Shown piece by piece: positions 47,966-60,620 of a stretch of DNA of 64,000 nt (within the stretch, counting starts at the first letter, position 1; every line of letters starts with the position of its first letter). The notes below the pieces were generated by a model that saw only the letters and a program-made list of their open reading frames with translations, did no database searches and was not told where the DNA came from. Made by a program: the position numbers and the translations under genes. This DNA is from Channallabes apus (Eukaryota; Chordata; Actinopteri; Siluriformes; Clariidae), in contig CM060125.1 of NCBI GenBank assembly GCA_030522415.1, forward strand, positions 1,883,401 through 1,947,400. Direction: 5' to 3'.

Positions 47966-47990
47966 GATTGTGTGTGTGTGTGTGTTGGGG
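47923..47990 (+). terminator. Candidate poly(A) signal with GT-rich downstream element
   Basis: AATAAA at 47923-47928 is followed about 40 bases later by a (TG)n run (47968-47986), the usual arrangement of a mammalian or fish cleavage and polyadenylation site. An earlier AATAAA at 45442 has no comparable GT-rich partner. Confidence 0.5.
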
Positions 47991-48704
47991 GGTGATCTGG
48001 GTCATTCTCATCTCCAACATAAACAAATGTCATTTTGAGTTTAAAAAAATATATATCAAACAAAAACTACAGAAGGACCTAAAATATAGCTCAAGATCTT
48101 TTTGTTTTTGGTAGTTCAATATATATATTTTTAATTCTCACAAAACAATTTGTCTTGTTTTACACAAAACTACACTACTCAATGATTTATGTGATTTTAA
48201 TATATTAAACATTCTATACTGTAGGTTTTAAAAAACAGCCAGTTTTTTACTCTTGTGCAGGAAGGAGTGAAGTGCTGGGACATTATGGGTGTACAGTATC
48301 CTATTCCAGGGAACTTCGAGCCCATGGCAGGGTACAGCTGAGATGTTGTGCCAACCCTTTGAAGGGACCCCACAATCATACTACATTACATTGCCTGTAA
48401 TGTATGATTGTGGTGTGTGTGTGTGTGCGCCCTTCAATGGATTGGCTCACCATCCCGGCTGTATCCTGCCATTGGCTTGAAGTTCCCTGGAATAGGATAC
48501 CAAAAAAAAAAAAAAAAAAAAGAGAGCGAGAGAGATAATGGCTGTATGAATATTTCAGGAACTATAACCAACTTGGTTAATTAGAAAGTGCGAATGGCTT
48601 GGATTTTTTTTTTCTTTTGTTTATTGAAGTGTAATATTTCATAATACTAATACTTCCATATTAAGGTGATCAAAACAAAAATTACAGTACTGGATACTGT
48701 ACGA

Positions 48705-48980
48705 GGGGTGTTCAAACCAGGATTTTTGGTTGTACAGAATAACACTTATGAGCGTGAAATGCAGTTTTTTTTTTAGTTTCTCTATCTAATCCCCTGCTGT
48801 ACTGGGAATGAAGATGTTCCTTGTTCAGATGTGAAGCAGACAGCATGATCATGGCTCTGACATACTGAGAAATCTTTCTACCTTGATCCAAGCACTGGTA
48901 AAACTCTCGAATAATTGCATTAGTGTAACAGAAGAAAGGTAAAACCTCCCACAAGATCCCGTTCTTGATGCACACATCTT
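48705..48980 (-). pseudogene. Mariner-type transposon fragment
   Basis: It begins with the terminal-repeat word cgaggggtgttcaaaccagg and continues with gtacagaataacacttatga, matching the start of 58275-58863 (cagaataacagaaaactg). The sequence then runs through what would be minus-strand transposase, with a stop-interrupted frame (48712-48975). The right end is missing. Confidence 0.55.
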
Positions 48981-50674
48981 ATCACTAGAGAATATCCTGT
49001 GAACTTTTTGGGTAATTTTTTTCTAAAAAAAAAAATTAAAATTGCATGCCATCAGTGTTTGTATGCATCTGTATTTGTATCAATTTAGAGCAAGTTATCT
49101 CATCATACTGAATAATGAATTGATGTTTAATTACTAACATAGAGGCGATGTTCTTGTCAGACCTGACATTACCATCAGTGACCGGTACTAACATGGTGCC
49201 CCAGGTTACTGTTTGCTTTGCCTTACTGTCTGATATCAGCTCGGCTCCTTTTTTACCTCACGCACATTTTAGTGTTTAGTTTGCTTCAAGTCAACACCAT
49301 CACTCAATCTCCCGCTTACCTCTAACCCCTCTCAGGAGCACCTGTTGGGTTTTTTTCTGTTTAAGAACAAAGCTTCAGCCTGAGGCTACATTAATAGAGT
49401 ACTTAAGCCTAGGGATAGGGTGGACCTGCAGGGATCCTGTTCTCTTGATCTGCCTCTCTTGAGATCTAAGAAGGAGATCCTGGGGGAGAGAAGATCAGTC
49501 AGAGGACCTGGCATAGTGGTGGGTCTAAATCAATGTTTGAGCAGCTGAAACTTTTGAAGGCAGCATTACCCAGTTTCTGGAGCTTCATCATGTCTTTGTT
49601 TCCTGCCTTCTGTCATCTCCCTGCCTAAATGGATTGGTTGAGCGCAGGGAAATTAGCTTACTAGAATGCTCATCAAAGACCCAACCACTCCCTCCCATTG
49701 CCACACCATCCTACTGTAACTGTCCCCATGGCAACAAACTCATCTACTGTATGGCTGCTGATAGAGGGCTACTTCCTTTAAGCTATACCTGCACTTCCCT
49801 TCTCTTTCACTCTCTGTCAAAGGCAAGCAAAGGGAGTTGCAAAGAATGGGTCAATTTAGTAGAGGAGACAAAGGAAAGAGCGGGGATGAGAAGTCAGGAA
49901 AGCAGACGAGTGAGGAGGGAGAGCAAGAGAGAGATTCAAAGGAAACAATGAGTACACTGCTTGTGGTGATAGAACACACCGTGAGTTCCTTATTTAATAA
50001 ATATTACAGTAAGATTATGGTCATTAAGAGTATTCAGAGCATTTTACAGACCATCATGCTGCATTTTATAGCCTCACCATGCTCATATAATTGATTTACT
50101 CTAAACTGCAGCCTGCTGAAATGAACAGAGCACACACTAAAGTCACACAACACTGACTCCATTTAATTACATGAAAAGCTTAAAATGCAAGAATGTTGAA
50201 AAAGAAGAAAGATATTAGCACATATTTCAGGGGTAAGAAAAGCAAAAAGGGATAGAAGATGAAAATGTTAATGAAATAGGGGAAGGAACTTAAATAAATG
50301 GATAAAAGATAATTAAAAAATGTCGAGTTAAGAAAACGAAAAATACGTTTAATAGATGGAAAAAAAATTTTAATATACAGGTTTAATTTTTCAAATTTCC
50401 TCATTTTTCTAATTAATTTCAGGAATGAAAAGATAGAAAAAGAATGAGTAAGAAGCATAGAAATCTGCTGTTGAAAAACAGAAGACAAGGGATTAAAGAA
50501 CTGAAAAAGACAGAAAATGGAAATATAAAAAAGAGCGAAACATCCAGTTTTATGGGGGAAGAGAATCAGAGAAAGTTCTAGTCAGGATTCATGATCATCA
50601 GTGTATCAATTATTCCTCAGGAGGAAATGAAAGACTAGAATTCTAGGCTGATATCCAGGTCCAGTTTACCCTTT

Positions 50675-50985
50675 GGGTGGTGCAGTACTGTAGGTACTGA
50701 GGTAGTGCTGCCACCCCATACAGTAGGTTCAGGGTCCTGGATTCAACTCTGATGGTTCTCGAGCCTCATGGTTCTCCTGTTTCCTCCCACCTCCCAAGAA
50801 CATGACAGTAAGTGGATTGGTTATGATAAATTGCCCCTGTATAAGTGTGTATGCGCAGTGCCTTGTGATGGACTAACATACCATTTACGCTGTATTTCCT
50901 GCCTCATGCCCAGTGTTCCCGGAATACACTCCGGATACACCGCAACCCAGGCCAGGATAAAGTACTTACTGAAAGTGAGTTAATC
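50675..50985 (+). mobile_element. Old degenerate SINE-like repeat
   Basis: It contains tttcctcccacctcccaaga, taaattgcccctg and ccttgtgatggactaacata, which are diverged versions of the body of SINE family S1. The promoter boxes are eroded. Confidence 0.45.
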
Positions 50986-51200
50986 CTCAGGGGAATATTT
51001 GTTATATTTGTTTAGATATAAACAGTTTGACAGGGAAAAAAGATAATCGAATTCTCGAATAGTTTGGAGAAAAATGAGATTTTTCAAATGAAGCAATACG
51101 TATTGCAAACTGATATAGAACATTTTGTGCATCTTTGAGTCACAAGGGTGTTAAAAAGCAAAGATATCAATATATTAAGGGACAATTGTTTGGGGTACAC

Positions 51201-52054
51201 TAGGCCTGGGCGATGAAACGATAACGATATGTTTCGCGATAGACACGTGATCGATATCAATAAAAAATGTGTTCGATAGAACGTTCAATATTTTTTATTC
51301 TCTGTCGGAAGAAAACAGAGGTCGCGAAGCTAGTTTGGTTGCTGTCATGCGCACTCGCTCCGCGACCGGCTCTAGGACCCGGAAGTAGTACGGTCGCGAT
51401 TCAGGAAGCATAAAAGGAGACAAGATGGCGTTGACATTGGCACCCGCCCACCCGCCAAATGCGGGTAAAATTCGGCTGTGGCGGGTAATAACTTTAGTCT
51501 CACTAGCCACATTGGCGGGTAGTTTATTCTTTGGTATGACAATTATTATGTTTGCATCAATTTGCACAACTAACATCTATAATATTACTTGCTTTTTGTG
51601 TGAGACAACCAGAGGAAAAAGAAACTGAGAAAACGGTATTCTTCTTTTACTGCATTCAGTGCACACGACACATATAGTATACAGCGCGGTATTGCCCCCT
51701 GGTGGCCCGCCAGTGAATTAACGTCAAACTCAAATATATTACAAGAATATATTTTTGTTGTAGTTTTCTCTAAAGGCATCTGATATAATCAGAAGTGTCA
51801 AGTAACGAAGTACAAATACTTCGTTACCTTACTTAAGTAGAAATTTTGGGTATCTATACTTTACTGGAGTAATTATTTTTCAACCGACTTTTTACTTCTA
51901 CTTCTTACATTTTTAAGCAATTATCTGTACTTTCTACTCCTTACATTTTAAAAATAGCCTCGTTACTCTATTGTTATGATCAGAACGCGCAACAATATGA
52001 TATCGTGAAAAAATTATATCGTGATACAGTTTTCAGCCATATCGCCCAGCCCTA
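51201..52054 (+). mobile_element. hAT-like element, family B, copy 2, with nested MITE
   Basis: It starts taggcctgggcgatgaaacg and ends atcgcccagcccta, and is nearly identical to 19438-20010 over its first ~590 bases, including the promoter-like block and the short frame at 51425. At 51791 it switches to a partial copy of the family C MITE (cagaagtgtcaagtaacgaa), after which only the terminal ~60 bases of family B remain. The flanks gggtacac and ggttatac match at 6 of 8 positions. Confidence 0.75.
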
Positions 52055-55000
52055 GGTTATACAGTATAAGTGTGAATACTGTACATCCTTTTCTTAACTT
52101 CAATATTCCCAAAGGACTATTAGAACTCAGCCAAACCACTCACGATGCAGTATTATACAGGATCATGTGACATATAGGAGCTATGTGGCATGATGTGTCG
52201 GCTTTTGGCAGCTACGTGGCATGCTTTGCTCAAAACCTGGAGGTTTAAGCCTTCTAAAATAAGACTATATACTGTACAGTAGGAGTTTTCAAATTAAACA
52301 TTTTTTACAACCTTGTGTATCAGAGAATATTAACCTGATTAAATGAGAAAATATCTGAAAACATATACCAAAGATTCTGCTAGGATTTTTTGTTGTCGTA
52401 CCATAGCTTAAAGTAAAGTTAAAATCTACCTGTAAAGATGTTTGAATCACTAAACGTCTTCCTACTGTGAAAACTCACCTCAGTCTGACTGCCTGACCTT
52501 TTGTCTTTTCTTACAATCTGACTTCTACAGTATGTGCAAGCACAGCAGTGGCATAACTGATCCATATAATCACACCTGAGAAGGCTTGTGCATCCCAAGC
52601 CTGTTCTTATGCTGCCAGCTGAGAGTGGCTCGTCTAATCTGCCTTGAGTCCTAACTCAGCCATGCCTGCTGAGTCAGCATTCTGTACTGCCATTATATCA
52701 GAAGGGTAAACATCTCTCAGTACTAGTAGTGCCTCTTCAAAGGACCTGGTTCACCACTGGGATGAGCTGGTAAAGCTCGGGCTTTAAGACCTGTCACGGT
52801 AAAGCAGCAAGAGTCTCTAATGCCTCTGAGTTCAAGTCAATAATACTTGCTTTAATTGCCGATACTTAAGGAGAGTTGAATAGCTCTCAAACTGTTTTCT
52901 TCTTCCTGAAGAGGAAGTCATCTATCATGGCATATCTAAATAAACGACTCCCTAAAGGGTTAATTGGACAAATCTGGCACTACTTATTTTGTAGGGTACA
53001 GAAATGTTTTGCTTATTAGCCTTTTCAGACCATGATGTAGTGTATGGTTAGTACTTTACTGTGGCCTTTATTGTCTCTGATTCAGTTACAGGGTTGGTAC
53101 TGTACAGTACCGACAGTAGTTCGATCCTGAGCTTGGGTTGCTTTGTGGAGTTACTATGTCTTTGTGGTGTTTCCTCAGTGTTCTCCGCTTCCCTTCCAAA
53201 AGCTGGACCCAATGTTGCATACAATTTGTATTTATCATAGTACTGTATTGTACAGTATAGTCAAAGCATGCTGGCAAACATTTCTGAGGTCACTAACACT
53301 AAGCTTCTTATACTGTAGGAAAGTTGTCATTTTTTTTTTCAACTTTACTATAATTAGTGTGTGATTTGAAATCGATTTAGATGTCTTCTTCATTTCTGAA
53401 TCATTCTTGTGTAATGAACTTAATACTTTAAGTATATTTAACAGTGTATTCAGTACATTTCTACATTTAAAAGATTTTAAGCTGCATATCAACTTTTACC
53501 CTAGGATTTATTTAGATACTTGTTTTTTGTTTTTGTGTTTTTTGAGAAAAGTAAAAAAAAATAAAAATAAAAACATTTCTGTTCATTAGCAAGACATGAT
53601 GCTTTCTATCTATTTGATATTCTTATTATACACATTTCCATGCAAGGAAACTATAGTTGCATTTACATATTGATATTTAAAAAAAAAAAAATTACAAATC
53701 AATGAGCATACTCGTGGTGTACACAGCATGCTGTTTCTCGTGCACAGTGTTGTAGTTCCTGTATGAGAAGCTGGAACAAGAAGTGAACTGTAAAGCGGCC
53801 TTGTGACTCTCTGTGGGAGGCCCATCTGTGGTGGAAAGCAGTCGGACGGCAGAACGATGGTCTACCCCTGCCTGTTCTGTGTCTTGGCACCAAACTGCAT
53901 TATTATTTCTTCATTCTGTAATCCTTAATTCAGTGAAACCTGCATACAAACGTTCTCAACCTGAAGATAAATGATAACGTCTTAGACTTTAACAGTTACT
54001 GTATTTCATACCAAAAATGTAGATTTACAGTAGAAATAAGTCTCTTTTGAAGATTGACACAGCAAGAAGTGTTAAATTCTCAACATACTGTCTAAGCCAA
54101 GTGGAGATGTGGATAACCGTTTCTGAACTGCTCTTTTGTTTGACCAAAAACCCCACAATTTTTTTCTCCAAACCTCCGAAATGATGAATCAGCCAAGACA
54201 TGTTTAGCATTGTTTGGTTTTGTGCTGAGGTTATGAGTCTAAATGTAACTAACATTCATAAGATGTTTATAGCTTGTTAACATCATGCAACCTGCACGTG
54301 TAAATCATTATCAAGTAGTTCATTAATCTGAGGAAGCATTTGTGTGAGTTTTAGACACTGAATGAAGATTATTCGCTCCATTTGAATGAGATTTATTTTA
54401 GCACATGGCTTGGTGTCAGTAACAGGTTAAAAGCAGAATTGTGTGTTAGTGCTGCAAATATGATGGATATGGTTTACACTTGATTTGTACAGTATATTAC
54501 TGTATTTTATGAAAGAGCTTATAATGATTTTCCTGAAACAAAGACTGCCTTCCCTTGCAGTTTGATCATTCAGACATGTTTAACAGTTTACCGCAACTGC
54601 TATGATTTTCTCTTTCTAAAAGCCTCAGCATACTTAATATGAAAACGATGTCTGTGAGGGTTGGACAGAAATGAAACCACCCTTTTCAGCTTGCAAACTT
54701 ATATTGTTTGTGGTTTTAATTGTCCATCGCATACACTATAAAGGCTCCAATCACAGGATCACTGGCGTAGTGGGTGCATCTGCTGAAATTTACCCAGCTG
54801 CCATGTTTGACGTGGTGAGTAAAGCCTCCACACATTATTCATTTGCTCTATAATTATGCAATTTTATTTGTGGAAACCAGCCAAATATTGTCCCAGCATG
54901 CAAGTGTGCTGAGGCCTTTATACTGAACCTGTTACTAAATCAGTCAGTCATATAATTTCTACTGGTTAGTACTGTACCCTGTGTTACTGTAACAGTGCTC

Positions 55001-56429
55001 TAATCCCTGCTTGGTAACACCTACAGTACAGTAGCTGCCACATTTCTATTATGACACCCTTACCATTACCAAGATTGTATTGGTCGGTGTTAAAGGATCC
55101 CGTTCTGTTGACCACTGAAACCTGAATTGACACAATGCTACTGTAACTGACATGTCATGTTAAACACAGACGTTTATTTCTTGACTGGTTGAGGTGACAA
55201 GTCAAACCGAGACTTTAGATCTTGCAGAATAACAGAACGCAATTATTAGAGTAAAGGTCTTTTATTTATTTATTAGGCCTGCACAATTAATAATAATAAA
55301 TAAAAAAAACACACACACAAACAATTTTCTTTATATTTTCAAACACGATCCTGATTCATTTGTACATGCAATCTCATTTCTTATTGACAGAGATTCACTT
55401 TAATATATTATTTTATACATATATTTCCCTGCATTCAGATCACTACATTTACATGTTCTCATATTTACTTATAGATATATGATATATATATATATATAAT
55501 TTGCAAACACTGGTCACACTGACAGTGTATTAAAAAAAAAAACACTATACAGTACATTCACCAACCAGGCCAGACAATAGCAAATAATACAATATTTTCA
55601 CTCACTTAAACGTCACTTTCACCCTCATGGTATACAGTAATCATATGCCAACTCTTTCTCTAGCGTTCACTCAATTCCAGCCAATCAGAGGCTACAGGAG
55701 GCACAATACCAAACAGTTACAAACTGGATGGAGTACATTCTGAAGATCTGATTCTAATCCGCTGCCTGTGTCCCTCAATGCACATGTGTCAGCCCAATAC
55801 AACACTTCTTTTGTTGCGTTTAGGAGCTGTTATGTACTTTATTATTACCTTTGTTAGCTTTTATCATTATTATTTTCTTAAAAATAAAATAAATGTCTCA
55901 TATGAACTATATAGCTAACTGTATTAGTTAATTAACCCTAACATGTTGATTCTAGCTGATTCTAGCTGATGACAGATCGATAGCTAATGTACATAGAATT
56001 ATCACAATTATCCTAAAAATATGTTAAGATTGAGGAATAACACCTTTGAGAACAATAAATTCTATACTGTAATCTATATATTTAATTTCAAATTACCTAA
56101 CAAACTTCATGACATTTACCTTATGCTGATGAAAATGATAATGATGTAACTAATGCATGTGATGATGAAGTACTGTAGTTGGTTTATTCATTATTATTAA
56201 CATTCTATTCCTCATTTAATATCTTTTAAGTTATTTACTATAAGATTCTAAAATAGGGAAAAGCTAATTTTTTTGAGAGTCGAAAGAGTCAAAAGTCTCA
56301 TGTAGACAGCATGCTTATTATTATTATTATAATTATTATTATTATTATTATTGTACTTGAGTGCAATACATGTTGTGCTGTCAATGTGTACAAATAAATG
56401 CAGCATTTCTCTTCTTCTTGGATACCATC

Positions 56430-56640
56430 AAGATAGACAGTTTTCTCAGTTTGAGGCATGAGTGCACTGCCTGCGATATGTCTGAACCACTGGCTTCCCT
56501 AGAACTCCTTTAATGGCCCCAAATGGCCAGGATGTGGCAATACCTCCCAGCTGAGTTCCTGTAATGGTGTGCACAGTTCCCACAGACAGACGCTGTTGGT
56601 GACAAGTTATCTGTCTATTGATTTATTCACATCTCACATC
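56430..56640 (-). pseudogene. Mariner-type transposase fragment
   Basis: The blocks 'gaactcctttaatggc' and 'cccagctgagttcctgtaa' match parts of 58440-58560 inside the mariner at 58275-58863. No ends or open frame remain. Confidence 0.45.
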
Positions 56641-57114
56641 AATTCCTAATATCAACACTTTCTCCTGGAGGACTACCATCTAATATACCTCATCCTACTG
56701 TAAATGAATACCTCATTGTATAAAATGTAAATGTCTGTAGGAGATATTATAGGTCTTCTGAAAGGTGCACTGGATTGGTGTGTTTCTTTTTATTTAGTAA
56801 GGCCTTGTTCACACAGGCGTTAAATTTTTGTATAAACGAACGCGCTCTGAACGTCCTATACGTTTATGTTGCGTGTTGTAGCGCCGCTCGATTGACTTCT
56901 ACACTGGCGTTCGTTTGTCTCTGTCTAACGACAGCCTGCAGCCCAAACTGTAGTTTGTGTGTTTAACCTGTGGGGGGCAGTGTGTCGGGAACTGGATATG
57001 AAAGCCCTTGTCATTTTATTTGAGGCTATATTAGACATAATTTTTTTTTTTGTTTTAAAAATTCTAATTAAATTATTATATTTTTATATAATATATATAA
57101 AAATATTTTTAAAA

Positions 57115-57560
57115 TAATACGGCGACGTAGGGAGAGAAAAAAAATCGCCGCCGCTACTGGGTTCACCCTCTGACTGCACAACGTCGGATTAAAAGGAAGT
57201 TTTTTGTGGTTTATGAAGAAATGCAAACATTTCCGCGCAAGTTCTATTTTTTAAGGATTTTATTTTTGGTTTTTTTCCGCATTTACATATGTATAGCCTG
57301 TAGGATCATGGGATATATCCGGTCCTCCGTAGCGTAAAATGGACGCGGAGAAAACGAACTAGACGCGGTTTCCTTGCGTTCGTTGGGATTTGAACGCCAA
57401 GAAAAAGCTGCATGCAACGTTTTTTTAACGCCGTATAAACGCGCAGCCGGACAAACGCACGACACCAAAGCCTGTGTGAACACCGTCATTGACTCCTATG
57501 TGTAGAAAACCCTCTGCGCTTCATCCGCGCTCACCGGACGCTACGGACAGCAGAAAAACG
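57115..57560 (-). repeat. Inverted copy of the interior of hAT family D
   Basis: The minus strand matches 30797-31199: 'atcgaccgtttttctg', 'cataggagtcaatgac', 'ttgcatgcagctttttcttg', 'gaccggatatatccca' and 'tacgtcgccgtatta' are shared. The hAT termini of 30563-31943 are not found around this copy. The left neighbour (56800-57000) has other GC-rich sequence starting 'aaggccttgttcacacaggc'. Confidence 0.65.
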
Positions 57561-57565
57561 GTCGA

Positions 57566-57577
57566 TTAGATAGATAC

Positions 57578-57640
<63 letters not shown>
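57566..57640. repeat. (GACA)n/(GATA)n microsatellite
   Basis: A (GACA)n block followed by a (GATA)n block. Mixed GATA/GACA (Bkm-type) repeats are often enriched on sex chromosomes, but a single locus says nothing about that here. Confidence 0.9.
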
Positions 57641-57641
<1 letters not shown>

Positions 57642-57721
57642 GAACAAGCAACGACCTACCTTAAAATGTAGATTTTAATCTACCTTAAAATCTTAATATT
57701 GATTAGAGGTTCGTACCTCAG

Positions 57722-57840
57722 CACCACTTTGCTACTGTTGGGCCCTTGAGCAAGGCCCTTAACCCTCATTAGCTCAGATGTGTAATGAAATCAAAAAAAG
57801 ATGTTGCTAAAAGGGTGTCTGCCAAATTTAAATAAAATGT
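57722..57840 (+). mobile_element. SINE family S3, 3' fragment
   Basis: Shares ctgttgggcccttgagcaag and gcccttaaccctca with 43711-43909, followed by a degraded tail. The tRNA-like head is absent. Confidence 0.7.
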
Positions 57841-58274
57841 ATTGTAGGAATGCAAAAGTGTAAATGAATGTTTATTTATATTAAGTAATTGGAGTTTAAC
57901 GTTTACATTTACTCCACAGCCCTGTTCTGTTTCATTAAAACAGCTTGCAGAAATCACTTAAGAATGTTGCTTTTCATGCATATGCATATTAATACAACTC
58001 TTTTTACAGTACTTCTGGAAGTAGGGTCATGGAGAATATCTTCTACTTATTGCTACATTACATAATTTTATAGGTTATTGTTTATTTCTATCTTTATCCT
58101 GGATAAATAAAAACAACACAAAGGCCATGTGCTCTTGAGAGGAGACCTGTAATACCTCGTCTAGACTTACATATTAAACAGTGAGGTTAAATTACAGTGG
58201 ATGTTAAATTAATGTTGATGTGATTAGAAAATTATCAGCTAGTGCATTATCGTACTGTAACTACAGTACATGTA

Positions 58275-58863
58275 TGAGGGTTGTTCAAATAAAACTTTTG
58301 ATTGCGCAGAATAACAGAAAACTGTTATGAGTGTAGAAACTAGCTTTATTTCACTACTGTATATAATCCCCAGCTGCACTAATGCACTTATTCCAACATT
58401 TCATAACTAAAAATATTTTCTTAGTACACTGCGTTCTTCATGTCTAAAACACTACCAGGAACTCCTTTAATGGCATATGGAAATGCCATGGAGTGAGATA
58501 AGGACTGTACCGGGTATGTGCCAATAACTCCCAGTCAAGTTCCTGTAACGTGCAAGTGGTGTTGGTGAATGATGGTGTACAGTCTCTACAGACAGATATG
58601 TGTCTTCCACAAGCTGGTCGATTGTTTATTTCAAGGCTCAGGCATTCCACTCGCTAAATGTTCAAAGGACTCTGAGCCACATCGGCTGGGATTGTCAATC
58701 ACGGACGTACAGACTTCTTTTATATGTTTGCACTATTCAAATATTAAACTGTGGCTGAGAGTCTCAATACTGTACTGAGCTTAAAGTCTTCTCTAAATGT
58801 TAAGTGGTTTTATGCCTTCATTCACAAAACATTTCAAATGTTGGTTTGACTTGAACACGCCTG
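58275..58863 (-). mobile_element. Deleted mariner-like transposon
   Basis: The left end tgagggttgttcaaataaaa and the right end, read inward, caggcgtgttcaagtcaaac are degraded inverted repeats flanked by TA. The interior corresponds to minus-strand transposase fragments (short frame 58444-58650) with the middle deleted. Related fragments lie at 48705 and 56430. Confidence 0.65.
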
Positions 58864-59426
58864 TATACATCATTGTTTTAGTCTAAAATCTCTAAGCTGT
58901 TTAGTAGAAACATTTCCTTGCCTTCTTATTCGTATCCCATTTACTGGCAAACAAAGAAATTGTTCAGTGTCTTCTCCAGTGTGAGTTCTAAGTTTCAGTT
59001 CCTCCATTATTATTTTTTTGTTGTTGTAGAAGGAAGCAACCTCAGCTGACCCTTGTTTCCTAATTGGCTCCAGCTTCCCAAGTTCACACATTTGTGAGGT
59101 TAAGTAGGAAAAAAAAAAAAAAAACTCAGCATGAAGCAAAACTATAATAGATTTTTCCCCGTTCTTAAAAATATATACTTCTCTTAATTTGATTTTTAAA
59201 ACTATTTCTAGAAATTCTCATTTAATATTATTTTTTAATCTGGTAATATTTTTATAACAATTTCTGTAAACAATTTTAAGCCTGACATTTTTTTTTAAAT
59301 CCAGCCTTTTCAAATTTTTTGTTTTTTTTTGAGTATATTACATTTGATTTATTGTGCTTATTTTGTACTTAATTTGCCATTACAATTTAATACAATTTTA
59401 TATTACCATTTAATAATTTATATTCT

Positions 59427-59740
59427 GGCGGTACGATGGGGGAGTGGTTAGCACTGTCACTCTAGACCCACCTCTGGTCTGGGTGTGTGGAGTTTCCCCA
59501 TGCTTGGTGACTTTCCTTCAAATTTCTTCCCACAGTCTAAAGATATGCAGAGAAGACAAATTGGTGTTTCCAAATTGCCAATATTCTGTGAAGTGTGGGT
59601 GAGTGTGTGCATGATTGTGCCCTGTGATGCACTGGCACCCCTTCCAGGGTGTACCCGGCCTTGCACCCCAAGTCCCCTAGGTTAGGCTCCATGCCTCCCA
59701 TGATTCGTAAGCAGTACAGAGAATAAGTGAATGAGAGAAT
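59427..59740 (+). mobile_element. SINE family S1, diverged copy
   Basis: The head ggcggtacgatgggggagtg leads to agtggttagcactgtc (A-box-like). The B-box region is deleted or eroded. The body retains cttcccacagtctaaagata and ccctgtgatgcactggcacc. The tail is a degraded (gaat)n. Confidence 0.75.
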
Positions 59741-59792
59741 AAAAATGTTCTTATTAAACTCATTGCAACTATAGCCAAATAATTATAAGCTA

Positions 59793-60620
59793 TACTCAGC
59801 AAAAAAAGAAACGTCCTCTGACTTTCAACAGTTTTTACTTTCAGTAAACTTAATGTGTAAATATTTGTATGAACACTAAAAGAGTCGACACCATAAGACA
59901 TAAAGTAAAAATGTTTCCCAATGTGACCCTGAATGAAGGGAGGCTCAAAATCAGTCAGTACCAGTCAGTATCTGGTGGCCACCAGCTGCTTGAGGTACTG
60001 CAGTGAATCTCCTCCTCATGGACTGGACCAGATTTGTCAGTTCTTGCTGTGAGATGGAGGGATTGTGTGTTCCTGGTGTGACTCGGGCAGTTGTTGTGGC
60101 CATCCTGTACCTGTCACGCAGGTGTGATATTCGGATGTACCCATCCTGTGCAGGTGTTGTTACACGTGGTCTTCCACTGCGAGGATGATCAGTTGTCCTC
60201 CCTGTCTCCCTGTAGCGCCGTCTTAGGCGTCTCACGGTGCGGACATGGCGATTTATTGCCCTATAGCCACATCAGCAGTCCTCATGTCCCCCTGCAGCAT
60301 GCCTAATGCACGTTCACGCAGATGAGCAGCGACCCTGGGCATCTTTCTTTGGGTGTTTTTCACAGTCGGTAGACGAGTCTCTTTAGTGTCCTGCGTTTTT
60401 ACAACTGTGACCTTAAATGCCTACTTTCTGTAAGTTGTTAAGGTCTTAACGACCATTCCACAGGTGTATGTTGATTAATTGATTATGGTTAATTGAACAT
60501 GCATGGAAAACATTGTTTAAACCCTTTACAATGAAGATCTGTAAAGTTATTTGGATTTGTACAACATTATTGTTGAAATACACAGTCCTGAAAAAGGGAC
60601 GTTCCTTTTTTTGCTGAGTG
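59793..60620 (-). pseudogene. Internally deleted Tc1 transposon
   Basis: The ends tactcagcaaaaaaagaaac and, read inward from the right, cactcagcaaaaaaaggaac are inverted repeats flanked by TA (59791-59792 and 60621-60622). On the minus strand the frame 59951-60235 reads MRRLRRRYRETGRTTDHPRS followed by GRPRVT, the paired-like DNA-binding domain and GRPR hook of Tc1 transposases. The catalytic DDE part is missing, so the element is about 0.83 kb instead of the ~1.6 kb usual for Tc1. Confidence 0.85.

Noticed and set aside
57566..57640. A CRISPR-like or functional array at the GACA/GATA repeat
   Set aside because: The units are 4 bases with no spacers. It is an ordinary eukaryotic microsatellite.
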